This document shows positions 20,286 through 31,314 of a stretch of 64,000 bases of DNA, one piece after another. The notes under the pieces are model-generated. The model searched no databases, had not been told where the DNA came from, and was given only the letters and a program-made list of their open reading frames with translations. Numbering within the stretch: the first letter of the stretch is position 1; each line of letters opens with the position of its first letter. Source of the stretch: Bryoerythrophyllum caledonicum. Lineage: Eukaryota; Streptophyta; Bryopsida; Pottiales; Pottiaceae. The stretch covers positions 12,220,190 to 12,284,189 of the forward strand of contig OZ020518.1 of assembly GCA_963971425.1 (NCBI GenBank), given 5' to 3'. The position numbers were made by a program, and so were the translations under genes.

Positions 20286-20900
20286 GGAATTGACTTAGAC
20301 ACCCGTCTCGAATTGTGCATTTATCGCAAAAACCGCGCATATTTGGCATGGGCACTCATGTGCATCATGGATGTCGTTCATTCACAGGGGATTTTGCACA
20401 ATGATCTTACTCTCAACAATGTTATGGTTCATTTCCCAAAAGACAAAGACGGCGGGGTGTACATTGGGGTGTGCGATTGGGGAATGACATCGTGGGACGG
20501 CGAAGAGGCAATGTCAAACTATGGTCGGGGATCTATTCCTGAGCTAGATGCCTACAAGCGTAGATATCGACATGCCGCCCCAGAGCTATTCCATCTGTAC
20601 GGCAAGCCCGGAACGCCAACGTCGCCAAGGAGAATGGGAATTAAGCATAAGCATAACTCTCTAACAGAGGCATATGCGGTGGGGTATCTGGTGCGGAAAA
20701 TCTATGACCACGATAGTTCTTCAAGCTTATTCCAGAAGAACAATGATCCACGTTCATTGTGCCGTCGGTTCGAGCAGTGTATCGACGAAATGCTCAAGCC
20801 TGATCCACAAAAAAGATGCAGCGTCAGACGTGCTGTGGAAGTCTTGAAGGCTCCGCCGTTCTACATGGAAACCCCGTGGGACTACTTCCGCAATGAGTAG
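20241..20900 (+). pseudogene. Protein kinase fragment lacking the N-lobe
   Basis: The ORF encodes a kinase C-lobe. An alpha-E helix region (LAWALMCIMDVVHSQG) is followed by the catalytic loop ILHNDLTLNNV, where HND replaces the usual HRD and the asparagine is kept. DWG follows in place of DFG, then AAPELF as the APE motif, and a C-terminal DPQKRCS segment. There is no glycine-rich loop or VAIK lysine, and no ATG precedes the homology (the frame opens with GTG). It abuts the RING fragment head to head near 20260-20290. It ends at 20898-20900 with TAG followed by TAA. Without the N-lobe it cannot be an active kinase unless spliced to exons I did not find. Confidence 0.7.
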
Positions 20901-21394
20901 TAAATAGTGATTTGGTAGACATCATACTTTGCATAGTATGTAGAATATTTTTCAACCGTGTGAAGTATTTTGTACTTTTGTAATTCATTATTTTCAATCA
21001 AGGAAAAGCCTTATTTGATTTCATTGTTGTTTTGAATGAAGGCTAAGTATTTGTGGTACGGTTTATTGTCAACCAATCATGCCATCTAGAATATGAGGAA
21101 TAAAACATGTAATTGCTTAGCTATGTATAATACAAACAATTTCATGAATTACATAGTATAACATACACAAAGGAGTTTATTTATCATTAAACATGTACCT
21201 CTACAAATTGATTTTGGTATTTGCTTTTGAACATGTGAACACATGTAGCACCATTGTCTTGATTTGGAATAGTACAACGGGATACAACTTCCACACCTTG
21301 GATCCCGCCATTTATGTATGGATTTCTAAAAGGAATATAACATTCTAATGGAACATTGTGTCTCAAATCACTTCATTTTCTATGTGTGCATACT
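20901..21394. other. AT-rich non-coding stretch before the right arm
   Basis: No supported gene. The equivalent of this stretch on the left side, if any, would fall in the N gap, so the true inner end of the inverted repeat could lie in here. Confidence 0.5.
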
Positions 21395-22270
21395 CCAACG
21401 ATGCACAATAGTCTCGTGCATAATTGCTCGGTTATTGATCGGGCTAAGCTAATCTTTTGCCAACATCTATTCGACCAGTAGTTACATATTTGGTAACATT
21501 TTGTACCACATTCCCAATGATCACTATTAAATTAGATAGGACTTCAATATCTAGAGTTTGCATCATAGGAAGTCTAAAACATTGCCACCGATGTGTGTAC
21601 ATTTTTTGCAGAACCCTTCAGCAACTATAGTAGTCCCTATAACAACAAAAACATCATTCTTAAACCCTAAAACCATCCTACCATCCAAAGTGTTTGAACC
21701 CTAAACCCTTTTACTATCTATGGTATTGTTTGCATCTAATAACGATAACGTACCCTAGAGCTTTAGACACCATATGGTTTTTTGATGAAAACTGTATGGC
21801 TTCAAAACTGGCCGTTCATTTTTGTGATGTAGCATATTACTGTCCGCCCCGTCTTGCCCCTAAACCTAAGCACTAATTACTAAAGCAGTCCTAATCCATT
21901 AAGTAGGAAGGCACAAATTCTTTAGCCGTAAGATTATGCCACATCCACAACGCACAACAATTTTTCACAAAGAGTCCGGTGGTTATCTCCAAAAATCATA
22001 CAAAGACATGGAAAAAAGTGAAATACTAAACCACACTTTGAAGTGGCCAAATTCAAGAAATGGTCATGAATATTTTTCCAAAAGCAATACAATAAAATGA
22101 AGGACAACATAATGTAAAGGGGCAATGGCGGCAAAAGATATATGTATCTAAAGGATTAAGAAACTTTAAATAGAAATACAAAAGCATTTCTAAATCATGT
22201 AAAAGACATAGTACGTATCCCTAAACCGCTCAACACGTATAATGGGGACAACAAAGACGTTCCACTACAT

Positions 22271-22497
22271 TTAAGTCCGCACTCGAACCGTTGGGTCATT
22301 TTCTTCTATGCATCGTGAATCCACGTCGGAGTCATCCGTGCTCTTTTCGTCGTCAGTTTGAGGAGCACCGCTTCTAAGTTGCAAGTTTTCATTTCGAGTG
22401 ATGACCAACCTCCTCGTTGGACGAGAACCCTCAACGTCACGTATTCCATTGTCATCCAAATTGGGTCTTCCTTCGGATGGATCGTAGTTGTCACCAC
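22271..22497 (-). CDS. Possible 3' exon downstream of the hAT ORF (right copy)
   Basis: Mirror of 12830-13056 with the same acidic translation. No start codon and no recognised domain. Confidence 0.25.
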
Positions 22498-23019
22498 TCA
22501 ATGGCAATATCGTTCCTTTATTCTTCGACGCCTCTTCGTCCCTCGTGTAGTCCTCCTCCGGCCACTAGCACTAGGCGTGCTAGTAGAAGCTTCTCCGCGG
22601 TGAGGGATCGCTATAGGTACGTCTACAATTGCATTGTGGCATACATTTATCAAGAAAGATGTTCCTCTTCCTGCGTTTCCCAACCTCCTTCCACCCCTTT
22701 GTACAATGCGGCCTCTCCCGCCTGTAGAAGCAAGAGTTTGTCTTCCAGCACGACGGGTTTGAACGCTACTTTGTAGACTGGATTGACGACGGCTTGTTCC
22801 TTGTACATTAATTGGACGATCATTTTGAAGTGCTACAAATGAAGCACCAATCCCACGAGTGAGTACTCCAACGGTTCTACCCGCCTCTGCATTACTACAA
22901 GTCAACGGCCGATTTTGGGTTCCAACTTCGGAAGGTACTTCATTCTCAGTGGCTACTGCATTCACAGCAACTTCTACAGCAGGCGTGGATACAATTCCCA
23001 CAATTATGGTCGGAATACA
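22498..23019 (-). CDS. In-frame extension after the hAT TAG (right copy)
   Basis: Mirror of 12308-12829. The same TAG and the same open frame are kept in this arm. Three residues differ from the left copy. That the frame is still open in both arms while substitutions accumulate is weak support for use as protein, but the duplication may simply be too young to tell. Confidence 0.4.
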   Translation of the reverse strand, partial: CIPTIIVGIVSTPAVEVAVNAVATENEVPSEVGTQNRPLTCSNAEAGRTVGVLTRGIGASFVALQNDRPINVQGTSRRQSSLQSSVQTRRAGRQTLASTGGRGRIVQRGGRRLGNAGRGTSFLINVCHNAIVDVPIAIPHRGEASTSTPSASGRRRTTRGTKRRRRIKERYCH

Positions 23020-25551
23020 CTATGGATTTGAAGCACAATTGTAGGCGGACCTTAACAGCTCTTGAGATGTACACCCCGCTTGTGTAGTAACCTCCTCATC
23101 CATGTGATCCATGACGCATCGGCCTTCTTCGTGAAATGATAGCGAATCACTTTGAGATTGGAAAGGCGAGTCAATATTTGCATGGCCCGCCGGGGGCCCT
23201 TTCTGACTACGCCAAAGTCCTTGACCAGCAGAAAGTTGTCCAAAGGTCGGCCCTTCATCAACTCCGTCACGGTTGGGTGGCGCCATAACACGTTGTTGCG
23301 GTGGCTCGACCTCGTTGAAATCAAAAACCCCTATATCTCCACCTCCACCTCCACGGTTAGGATCCTGATTTTCTGAATCCCACATGTCGTCGACGTCATG
23401 ACGAGCCCCCCCATTGCCACCTCCACCTCTACCACCATCCGAATCTTCAGTATCAGAATCATGATTGTCGACGTCCATATCAGAGTTCCCGAATTCATCA
23501 CTGCCAATAGGATAAGGTCCTCCCTCATTTGCATTGTCCATGTCTTCTCCATTGCTTTCATCATCGGAATGCACACCGTTTAGCTCAAGCCACTGGCCAA
23601 CCCTCGTTCCCCTTCGATGCCTTAGAAGCCTAGAATTTGTATAAATGTAAACTAGGTCCTCTGCTAGGCTATGTTTTAGGCGATTGCGGGACTTGTTGTG
23701 AACATAGGAGTACATGCTCCAACTTCGTTTGCATGCCGAAGACGAACACACTTGAGCAAGTATGCGTCTTGCTATGATCTGTAGTGCCCTTGCCGCGCCT
23801 CCCATTGCGTCCCACCATTCGTGCGGCAACACATTGAGCACGCCTGGGTCCATCGAATCTGCAAATGTTCCCCTGTTTTCAATAAAATCTTGGTATTGGT
23901 TGAGGACCCTTCCAAGATCTTCATCGCCCGTGACAAGTTTACGAAGTACACGATTTAAGATTGGTCTGGAATGTTCATTTTCATGTAAAGGCGCCCATGC
24001 TTGCAAAGAAGGATTTAACATAGCCCCAGCCCAATGAAGATCTGTAAGCATCAGAGTCCACCTCGCTTGGAAGGCCTCCATTGCCAGAGCCGCATATTCT
24101 TCCTCCATGCGGAACGGGGCATTCACAAACCCTCGAACATGGATTTCTAAATCATGCATAATCTTCCAAGCAAGTCCCATCACCGGAGCACTGCCGTTAA
24201 ACACATGAAGAGTACGTACCACCGGCAACACCATGTACACAAAATTTGCACATAAATACCAAAATCCATCAGAACGTATCACCTGCCGCACATACATGCC
24301 CATCGCATGTGCAGCCGGGGCCTTGGTCCGCAACTCCGCAATGTAAGCATACCAGTCATCATCAACAACCATTCTCTCTAGTGCTTGGCGTACTTCGAGG
24401 AGGCGTTCTATCATGAGAAAGTTTGTTGCAAATCTTGTTTCACCGGGCGCGCGAAGAGCAAGATTTGGTGATAACCTTCGAAAGACACCCTGTGGAGCGT
24501 GGTGGTTCTTGACGAACAAACAAATTTTCCTTGCTTTCTTCGTGGTCCTGCTTATCCAATTTTGTTTCCCCCAATCCTCTAGGAGAAGATCCAAACAATG
24601 AGCAGCACATCCTTGGACGTAGAGATGGGGAATAGCCTCCATGATGTCACGACATGCAAGCGCCATAACCGGGGCATTGTCGGTGCATACTTGGACAACA
24701 TTTTGTTGCAAGAACGGTCGGGTTTGAGAAGCAATATAGTGGTGGTCCTTATAATTCCCCGATGTATCAATGGTGCCAAGGAAAACATCCCCTTTCGTGC
24801 CAGACTGAACAACATTGAGCAAAGGCCGGTTTTGAACATTGTCCCATCCATCACTACATACCGTAACACCATATTTTGACACGGAGTTACCCATAGCCGT
24901 AGTGATCTCCCTTTCTAAATCAGCTTTCCGGTTGGTCAACAACTTTGTACGTATGGCATTATAGGACGGCGGGTTGTACGCCGGCATTCGAATGCGTGCA
25001 GTTTCGCGAACCGCCTTAACAAACGAGGGGTGTCTAGTGATATTAAATGGGATGTTGGCTTCATAAAAAGCACTAGACCAAACCCTGTCCAAGAGTTGCT
25101 TAGCGGAGGCGTTGAAACCTTCGGACAAAGAGAGTTGGCGCAAATCTCGAGGTTCTGTATGTACTTGTGTCGATTCCTGATCACGTGTGGTTTGGGAGGT
25201 CGGACGTTGCTCCACGTCATCATTCAAAGGTTGAGACAACATGGGCTCCACTTGAATTTCATCATCGCCGTTTGGCCGAAGGGGGATATCATCAGCAACA
25301 CTAGGATGATTTGGAACATCTCCATTACATCTTCGAAACAAGACACGAACATGTGGAGGCACCGCCCTACACACTTGAACATCACGTCCTCTATTGGTAC
25401 CAGGATGGTACCCCATATGCGAAAACATCTTGTCTGCTCTATAGCTCATCACGTCGGAGCAAAACCGGCATTTCACCTGTCGCGCGGATCTTGAGAGAGT
25501 GTTACCCAAGTCTTCATACCATAGATCCCACACAACATTCCGAGGAGGCAT
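23020..25551 (-). CDS. hAT-superfamily transposase (BED finger, DUF659, hAT dimerisation), right copy
   Basis: The 843-codon ORF starts at the ATG ending at 25551, and its translation is identical to the left-arm copy at 9776-12307. Domains are the same: BED finger at residues ~20-60, DUF659 core at ~189-335 with CSDGWDN and VCTDNAP, hAT dimerisation region at ~598-642, and an acidic tail. It is transcribed away from array 3 (25727-26204), which it shares with the divergent gene C. An intact ORF of this length in both arms suggests a transposase that was recently active, with the two copies in opposite orientation about 10.7 kb apart. Confidence 0.9.
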   Translation of the reverse strand: MPPRNVVWDLWYEDLGNTLSRSARQVKCRFCSDVMSYRADKMFSHMGYHPGTNRGRDVQVCRAVPPHVRVLFRRCNGDVPNHPSVADDIPLRPNGDDEIQVEPMLSQPLNDDVEQRPTSQTTRDQESTQVHTEPRDLRQLSLSEGFNASAKQLLDRVWSSAFYEANIPFNITRHPSFVKAVRETARIRMPAYNPPSYNAIRTKLLTNRKADLEREITTAMGNSVSKYGVTVCSDGWDNVQNRPLLNVVQSGTKGDVFLGTIDTSGNYKDHHYIASQTRPFLQQNVVQVCTDNAPVMALACRDIMEAIPHLYVQGCAAHCLDLLLEDWGKQNWISRTTKKARKICLFVKNHHAPQGVFRRLSPNLALRAPGETRFATNFLMIERLLEVRQALERMVVDDDWYAYIAELRTKAPAAHAMGMYVRQVIRSDGFWYLCANFVYMVLPVVRTLHVFNGSAPVMGLAWKIMHDLEIHVRGFVNAPFRMEEEYAALAMEAFQARWTLMLTDLHWAGAMLNPSLQAWAPLHENEHSRPILNRVLRKLVTGDEDLGRVLNQYQDFIENRGTFADSMDPGVLNVLPHEWWDAMGGAARALQIIARRILAQVCSSSACKRSWSMYSYVHNKSRNRLKHSLAEDLVYIYTNSRLLRHRRGTRVGQWLELNGVHSDDESNGEDMDNANEGGPYPIGSDEFGNSDMDVDNHDSDTEDSDGGRGGGGNGGARHDVDDMWDSENQDPNRGGGGGDIGVFDFNEVEPPQQRVMAPPNRDGVDEGPTFGQLSAGQGLWRSQKGPPAGHANIDSPFQSQSDSLSFHEEGRCVMDHMDEEVTTQAGCTSQELLRSAYNCASNP

Positions 25552-25726
25552 GTTGTAGATTGAGTTGACCTCAAACGGAGGGAACCTCCATCCACCCTTG
25601 ACAAGGCGGTCTCATGCAATGCGTTCTCGTGTAAAGAACCCAAGGTCTTGAAACCAGTAAGGGGGAAGGGAAAGCGCCCTTGTGAGTTGTTACGACAGTA
25701 ATTATACTACGATTCATATGGAGAGG

Positions 25727-26204
25727 CCGTGCGCTTGGGTGCGGACGGGGCGAATAGGGAGCGCGGATGAGCCGCGGGTGGGGCGCGGATGCAGTACGCG
25801 ACGAACAAGATCGGGCGCACAAATGTCGCGGATAGGGCGCGGACGGGTCGCGGACGGGCAGCAAATGGGGCGCGGACAACGTGCGGGCTCGCCGAAGACA
25901 GACCGCGGACTGGTCGCTAACTGGCCGCGGACTGGCCGCGGATTGGCCGCGGACTGGCCGCGGATTGCGGGTGGCGGAATGCCAGGGAGTGCCCGCGAAT
26001 TGGACGCGGACAGCCCTTAAAATGGACGCGGATAGGCCGCGGGCTGGACGTGCCTCGCTCTACGCGGACTGCCTTCGACGGAAATGCATCATCCAATCCG
26101 CGGACTAACCGCGGACGGACTGCGGACAGGCCTGGGACATGTCGCGACGGGTCCGCGGACAGGCCGCTGATGAGCCGCGGACAGTGGTGCGGATAAGCAG
26201 CTAG
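25727..26204 (-). repeat. 11-bp CpG-rich tandem array 3 (right copy)
   Basis: Same array as 9068-9600 in reverse complement, five units shorter. It lies between divergently read hAT transposase (minus) and gene C (plus), a position fitting a shared bidirectional upstream region. Confidence 0.9.
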
Positions 26205-26245
26205 GAATATATAGCACCCCAACTAGGAATATATAGCACCCCAAC
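26202..26245. repeat. 22-bp direct duplication containing TATATA (right copy)
   Basis: Mirror of 9027-9070. Two perfect 22-bp copies end about 55 bp before the gene C ATG at 26301, so the TATATA words are in a plausible core-promoter position. Confidence 0.7.
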
Positions 26246-26300
26246 TGAACGCTCAAGCCCTTTTTGTGGGTTTCTAGTGAGTTAGTGTGTGCGCCTAGAC

Positions 26301-26776
26301 ATGGAGAATGATAGCATCATAAGTTTGGAGGATGAGGTTCTTGAGTTCTTACTTATGTGGTCCGATGTCAAGAGTAACGAGTGTGAGGGTAGTGAACATC
26401 TTCCATTGGAGGCCAATCACGAGGTGCAAGGGGAGTTTGTTGATGGGGACAAAGCAATGCTAGAGGAAGGGGCAATGCTACTCGGCGGGAGCGAGGAGCT
26501 GGATATGAGGAATACCATGGACAAAGGACTTAATGCACGTTCAAGCACTTCAAGCGTGCAAATCCATGGATCCACCCGTAATCCTAGGACATGACAACAA
26601 CAAGGAAGTACTAAGACAATGTTCCATCAGCAATACAAACCATATTCACTCGATGGAGATAGTACATCTAGCACGTCGAAGCGTAGTTCATATGCTAATG
26701 AGTTGAAGTCAACATGGCCAACGCGGTATGAAAAGCTTAAGAGGCAAATAGATCGAGCCCGGAAGGAGAATATGTA
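26301..26776 (+). CDS. Gene C: acidic protein of unknown function with one in-frame TGA (right copy)
   Basis: From the ATG at 26301 the frame encodes 97 residues, Glu/Asp-rich at first and Ser-rich later, to a TGA at 26592-26594. It then stays open in the same frame for 60 codons (QQQGSTKTMFHQ and so on) to TAA at 26774-26776, ending in a basic segment with RYEKLKRQIDRARKE. I recognise no domain. It follows array 3 and the TATATA duplication directly. The stop is present in both arms. TGA is followed by C, a context known to favour readthrough in some eukaryotic genes, but an intron or plain decay is equally possible. Confidence 0.4.
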
Positions 26777-26901
26777 AAGATAATTCGGTGTTTGTTGTAT
26801 TACTACTAGGTTTGCTCCATTTGCGCATGAAAAAATATGCATCAGTAAAACAAGCCCCGGCCACAAGCTATTTCCTTTTAGAATGCATATCACAATAATT
26901 T

Positions 26902-27347
26902 GGCGGATGGGCGCGGACAGGTCGCGGGTGGGGCGAGCGGGTGGGCCGCGGACTTGTCACGGATGGGGTGCGCGGGTGAAAGCGTGGACCGACTTCCGCG
27001 GACATACCGCGGACTGGCCGCGGATGGGCGGCGGATTGGCGCGGACAGTGGCGCGGACGGGAAGACGTTGGCAGCGGACAGGGCGCGGATTTGGCCCCGG
27101 TTGAATCGCGGACGAGCCGCGGACAGGGCGAAGACTGGCCGCGAACGAGGAGCGGTCAGGGCGGGGGCAGGGCGCGGATGAGACCGCGGACAGAACGCGG
27201 TCGAGCCGCGGACAGGGCGCGGACTGGCCACGAACAGGGCGCAGACTGGCCTCGGACAGGTCGCGGATGAGGCCGCGGACAGAACGCGGACGGAACGCGG
27301 ACGAGCCGCGGATAGGGCAATCATCGGGCGCGGATGTGTATGCGATG
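26902..27347 (-). repeat. 11-bp CpG-rich tandem array 2 (right copy)
   Basis: Same length as the left copy. GGAC-forward relative to gene B, the same orientation as array 4 relative to gene A. Confidence 0.9.
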
Positions 27348-27412
27348 GGTCTCGGACAACGGGGCGTGGAATGCTAATAAGTCATTTCGGGTCAGTGTGG
27401 AAATTCACTTTT

Positions 27413-27525
27413 CCAATTCTAGGATGCCTTGACTCACTTGCCTCCACGTTGACGGCGGTGTGCGGGGTATTCAAGTGGGAAAGTGGTCCCTTTGAGGACC
27501 GTAAGTGGAAATATTTGTACTCACT
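27413..27525 (+). promoter_or_regulatory. Conserved dyad-bearing upstream module of gene B (right copy)
   Basis: Located between array 2 and the gene B ATG (27582). It shares ordered words with the gene A module: TGCCTCCACGTTGAC, GTGCGGGG, GGGAAAGTGGTCC, a GGTCC-CTTTGA-GGACC dyad, and AATATTTGT. Confidence 0.55.
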
Positions 27526-27581
27526 TTTATCAGTTTTTTTGTCATCATCTGATTCAGGATTTACGATACAGAAGAAAGGCG

Positions 27582-27914
27582 ATGGGACGTTTGTATCTAA
27601 CTTGGAATGATGAATCAGTGCCCGTGTCGTCGCTACCGGGGCAAGTGGTTGCACCTCGCACACTTGAACAAGAAAGGATGGAGGAAGAGTATTGGTTGGA
27701 ATGGAAACGTATATATGACATATTCTGTTACCAAAACGTCCCCACGAATATTATTGATGCCATCAATAGTTACGGCATTACAGCTGAAAATCTCTTGGAC
27801 TTAATGAGTGATGACGTTGGGGAACTACTTGATCGGGTGCGGAGCACGCAGAACGTGGAAATCAGCACCGAAGTTGCTGAATTAATTCAGCAAGCAATCC
27901 AAGATTATATTTGA
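27582..27914 (+). CDS. Gene B: small acidic protein with a SAM-like helical domain (right copy)
   Basis: The start chosen is the ATG at 27582 (110 residues). The frame extends upstream to a GTG at 27483, but that falls inside the conserved non-coding module. The N-terminal 35 residues are polar. The rest, from about WKRIYDIFCYQNVP through YGITAENLLDLMSDDVGELL to EVAELIQQAI, has the spacing of a SAM-type five-helix domain (IYD..., GIT.E.LL.L...D...L..., AIQ), which in other proteins mediates protein-protein contacts. This is a pattern judgement only. The gene follows array 2 and the dyad module, as gene A follows array 4 and its module. Confidence 0.5.
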   Translation: MGRLYLTWNDESVPVSSLPGQVVAPRTLEQERMEEEYWLEWKRIYDIFCYQNVPTNIIDAINSYGITAENLLDLMSDDVGELLDRVRSTQNVEISTEVAELIQQAIQDYI

Positions 27915-28726
27915 ACCGCACTAGAGAACTAGATAGTAGAAGTTGCTCTAAATATGCAGTTCTCAGAATCGGACAGATAGTTTTCACTTTTTATGTGCAA
28001 GTTCTAAATATTTGATATGTATGAACATCTTGTGATTATAATTTAATATAGTCAACTGGCTCGACCACTGCCGTTATTTTTTGAGCAACAAGTGGGCTTT
28101 TGCAAGTCTATATTTCTTAACATTTGTTCCAAAAGCACTTCAAAACCCTTCATCTTCGTGTTCCCTTCCTTGTTATGCTCTTTTCGTTGTCTTTAAAAAT
28201 CCCACGTTCAACGGTTCCATTGGGCAATTTTTTTTCTAAGTTACAAGCAATACTTGAGAGGAGTGCCTTTTGTTTTTGGATGGGAGGCGCGGATTGGAAG
28301 TATGAATTCACAAGCACCACACCATGCACCTATAGCGATAAGAGGTCAACTATTCAAAACATCAAAATCCAACAATGTTAACAAACAAAATAAATAACTC
28401 ATTCAATCAAATACCAATACAGTCAAAGCAAAAAAGTCAAAAAACAAAAAAATCCCAAGTATAAAACAAGTGGCAGGGAAACAATGTATCACCTATCTAC
28501 TTGTTTAAAGCATGGAAATGTCAAACATTCTCATCATGAATCATATACGTCTGCAAAATCCACAACATTTGGTCATCAATTTGAGAGAAATCACACGAAA
28601 CAAAAAAAACTAGTTTGGCACGTATAGAATAAAAGTAGCTAAATTATTTAAAGAACTTTGTTTCAGTTACAAAATTATTGAAAGCTCTTTCTTAGAAACA
28701 TTTTCAAAATGGCCTTCAACTAGCAG
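27915..28726. other. AT-rich intergenic stretch, right arm
   Basis: Mirror of about 6546-7357. No supported gene. Confidence 0.6.
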
Positions 28727-29491
28727 GGTGGCCCGCGAACTGGGAGCGGAATAGTCGCGGACAGCGCGCGGACAAGGTACGCGGGTGGGGTAGCAGTTGT
28801 GCCGCGGATTAGTCGCGGATGGTGCGCGCGGGTGGAAGCGTATTACTTCCGCGGATAGACCGCGGGACGGCCGCGGACTGAGCGAGGATGAGCCGCGCAC
28901 AAGTGGAGTATGGACCAGCGGATAGGCCGCGGACGGGGCGCGGACAGGCCACGGACTAAGTGAGGGTGGGTCGCGGACTGAGAGATGTTGGGTCCCGTAC
29001 TACGCGCGGAGGGGCACTTCACTGGCCGCGGGTGGGACGCGGACGAGCCGCGGATGGACCGCGGAAGGGGCGCGGACGGGCCGCGGACAGGCCGCGGACT
29101 GGGCGAGGATGGGGCGAGGGTGGATCGCGGACTGAGAGATGTTGGGACCAGGGCCGCGGATGGGGCGCGGACTGACATCGGATGGGGCGCGAAAGGGGCG
29201 CGGACAGGCCGCGGATGGGGCGCGGACTGGCAGCGGATGGGGCGCGAAAGGGGCGCGGACTGGCCGCGGATGGGCTGCGGAAGGGGCGCGGGTGGGGCGA
29301 ATGGGGCGCGGATGGGGCGCGGAATGGGCGCGGATTAGCCCCGGTCTGGCCGCGGAAGGATCTCGGACAGGCCGCGGACAGGTCGCGGATTGCGCGAAGC
29401 TGGGTCGCGGACACTGGGATGTTTAGTCCGGAACTGGGCGCGGACAGGCTGCGGATGGACGCGGATAGGGCGCGGATGGGCGCACACGGTC
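28727..29491 (-). repeat. 11-bp CpG-rich tandem array 1 (right copy)
   Basis: Reverse complement of 5770-6545, one 11-bp unit shorter and with a few base differences. Confidence 0.9.
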
Positions 29492-29724
29492 GGGCCCACA
29501 TTTCTTTGAATTTCCACGCACCAAATTACCCAACGTGATGACATGTCTGCACAGTTGGCATGTAGATTTGCTTCCGTATCCGACGTGGCTCTGTGTAGGT
29601 AAATGTGACATCCTGCCAGATTTTTCCGCCGTCACGATCATTTAGACAACTCTGAAAACAGTAACTAAATAACAACAGACCCACAACGAGAAGCTGATCT
29701 GTTACAGCAATGCAAACAGCGTCC

Positions 29725-29965
29725 CGTCGGCTGGCCGCCAACGTTGTTTTGAAATCGTACCTGTTGCTATCCATTCCGTCAGCTGGTGACCCCGGGACGT
29801 CGGCTGGTGAACGGTAGACGTCCACTGCTAATCGGTGAACGTCGGCTGCTCAATCCCTGTGCACCCGTCGAGTTCGCGCTGAACGTCTGTCGGCTGGTGA
29901 TCGATGGACGTCGGCTGCTCAATTACAATGCACCCGTCGCGTAGGCGCCGAACGTCCGTCGGCTG
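29725..29965 (-). repeat. CAGCCGACG motif cluster, mostly 21-bp phased (right copy)
   Basis: Mirror of 5296-5536 with the same spacing. Confidence 0.75.
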
Positions 29966-29969
29966 GCAG

Positions 29970-31314
29970 CAATATTGCGCGCCGCGTCGCTCCTTAAACT
30001 ACCTTAAACCTTAACTCTTGCGCTAAACTAAATCTTAACAATGCGTAAGAACACAAATGTGCCAAAACATGAACGCACCTCGATTTTTATACCTTGTTCG
30101 TAGGAATCGACGCAACCGTTCGATCAAGCATCTGAGGGTAATCAAGAGCCAGGATGGGGGATGTGACATGTGCCATGTGACATGTGATGTTCCATGTGAC
30201 ATGTGATGTTCCATGTCACATGACATGTCCATGGGACATGTGATTTTTAATCCTTGAAAGAAGATGTTGTTGAATGAGAAATGCATTTTTGAGATTAATA
30301 TCATGTGCTGCTAATTCGACCAATCTTGAAGCATGCTCGAATGTCGCTCAGATTATTAACAGCAAAACTTCGGTGATTTCGCACAGATTTCAGCATTTTA
30401 AAATTTGGCGCGATACCGTGGCTACAATTTGTTTTCGATTTTGGCGGGCGATATTCAATTTGAATTTCCCGCGCCCTGCAGGGTGCGGCCTTTGGTTACA
30501 TCCTCATCTTCGTCCCATTCAGTTGTCATTCACGGACTATCATTTCCTTCCTTCAATGCGCTTACTCTCTCACAGTTGTCCGCTTCATTTTATCTTTAAT
30601 ACCTTTGGTCATTGATTGTAGGATCTTGCTAGGTCTGCAGGATTCTGTACTTGAGATGATCCTAGGTTTAAGGATTCTGGAGCTCTTCCTCTCAGGTGTT
30701 TTGTTCTATTCCAGTAGGAAGAATACACATTTTTAGGATGTACAATCAGACTGTCTGTTGAGGAGACCTTATCATGTTTGGCTTGTGTGATATCCAATGA
30801 CAGGAAGGACATCATTCGCTTCGCACCTGCTGAAATTCTTAAGATTTGTCTAGAGGATATATATGGCGCTGGACCACCTAGATTCTGCAGATCTGACTGA
30901 GTTCACTGATTGATGCACGCACGAGTTGATCATCATGCTTCGGGTTAGAGGGCAATGATTCCTAGCACTTGGAATGCTGGATAACAATTCCACTGGCGGG
31001 TGCCAATACTCTGTCGGCGGATGAAGCTGGCGACCACTCGGGGCAGCGGAGATCATTGGAGGCGGAGTCCTCGGCTGCCAGCCGACGGCAGCAGCCGTTG
31101 ATGCCAGTGCATTCATCTGGCATGATTTCTTACTGGGCGTTGGGCAATTCAGTCTCTTCGTGAATTAATCAGTTCAACCTCCGGTCTATAGTGGCTCGCC
31201 TTGAAGTTGATCAACAATTCGAATCATTAGATTCTAAGACGGAATCAGAACTACGAAATGGATATTGAACCAATTCAGTCCTTTATCAGAAATGGACGGT
31301 GAGGTCGATGGACC
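29970..31314. other. Non-coding stretch upstream of the 242-codon ORF, right arm
   Basis: Contains the CACATG palindromic repeat at 30160-30243 and the GTCGGCTG-type dyad near 31065-31090. No convincing ORF. It could include promoter and leader sequence for the plus-strand ORFs that follow. Confidence 0.5.
30160..30243. repeat. ACATGT/CACATG palindromic simple repeat (right copy)
   Basis: Mirror of 5018-5101. Confidence 0.7.
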
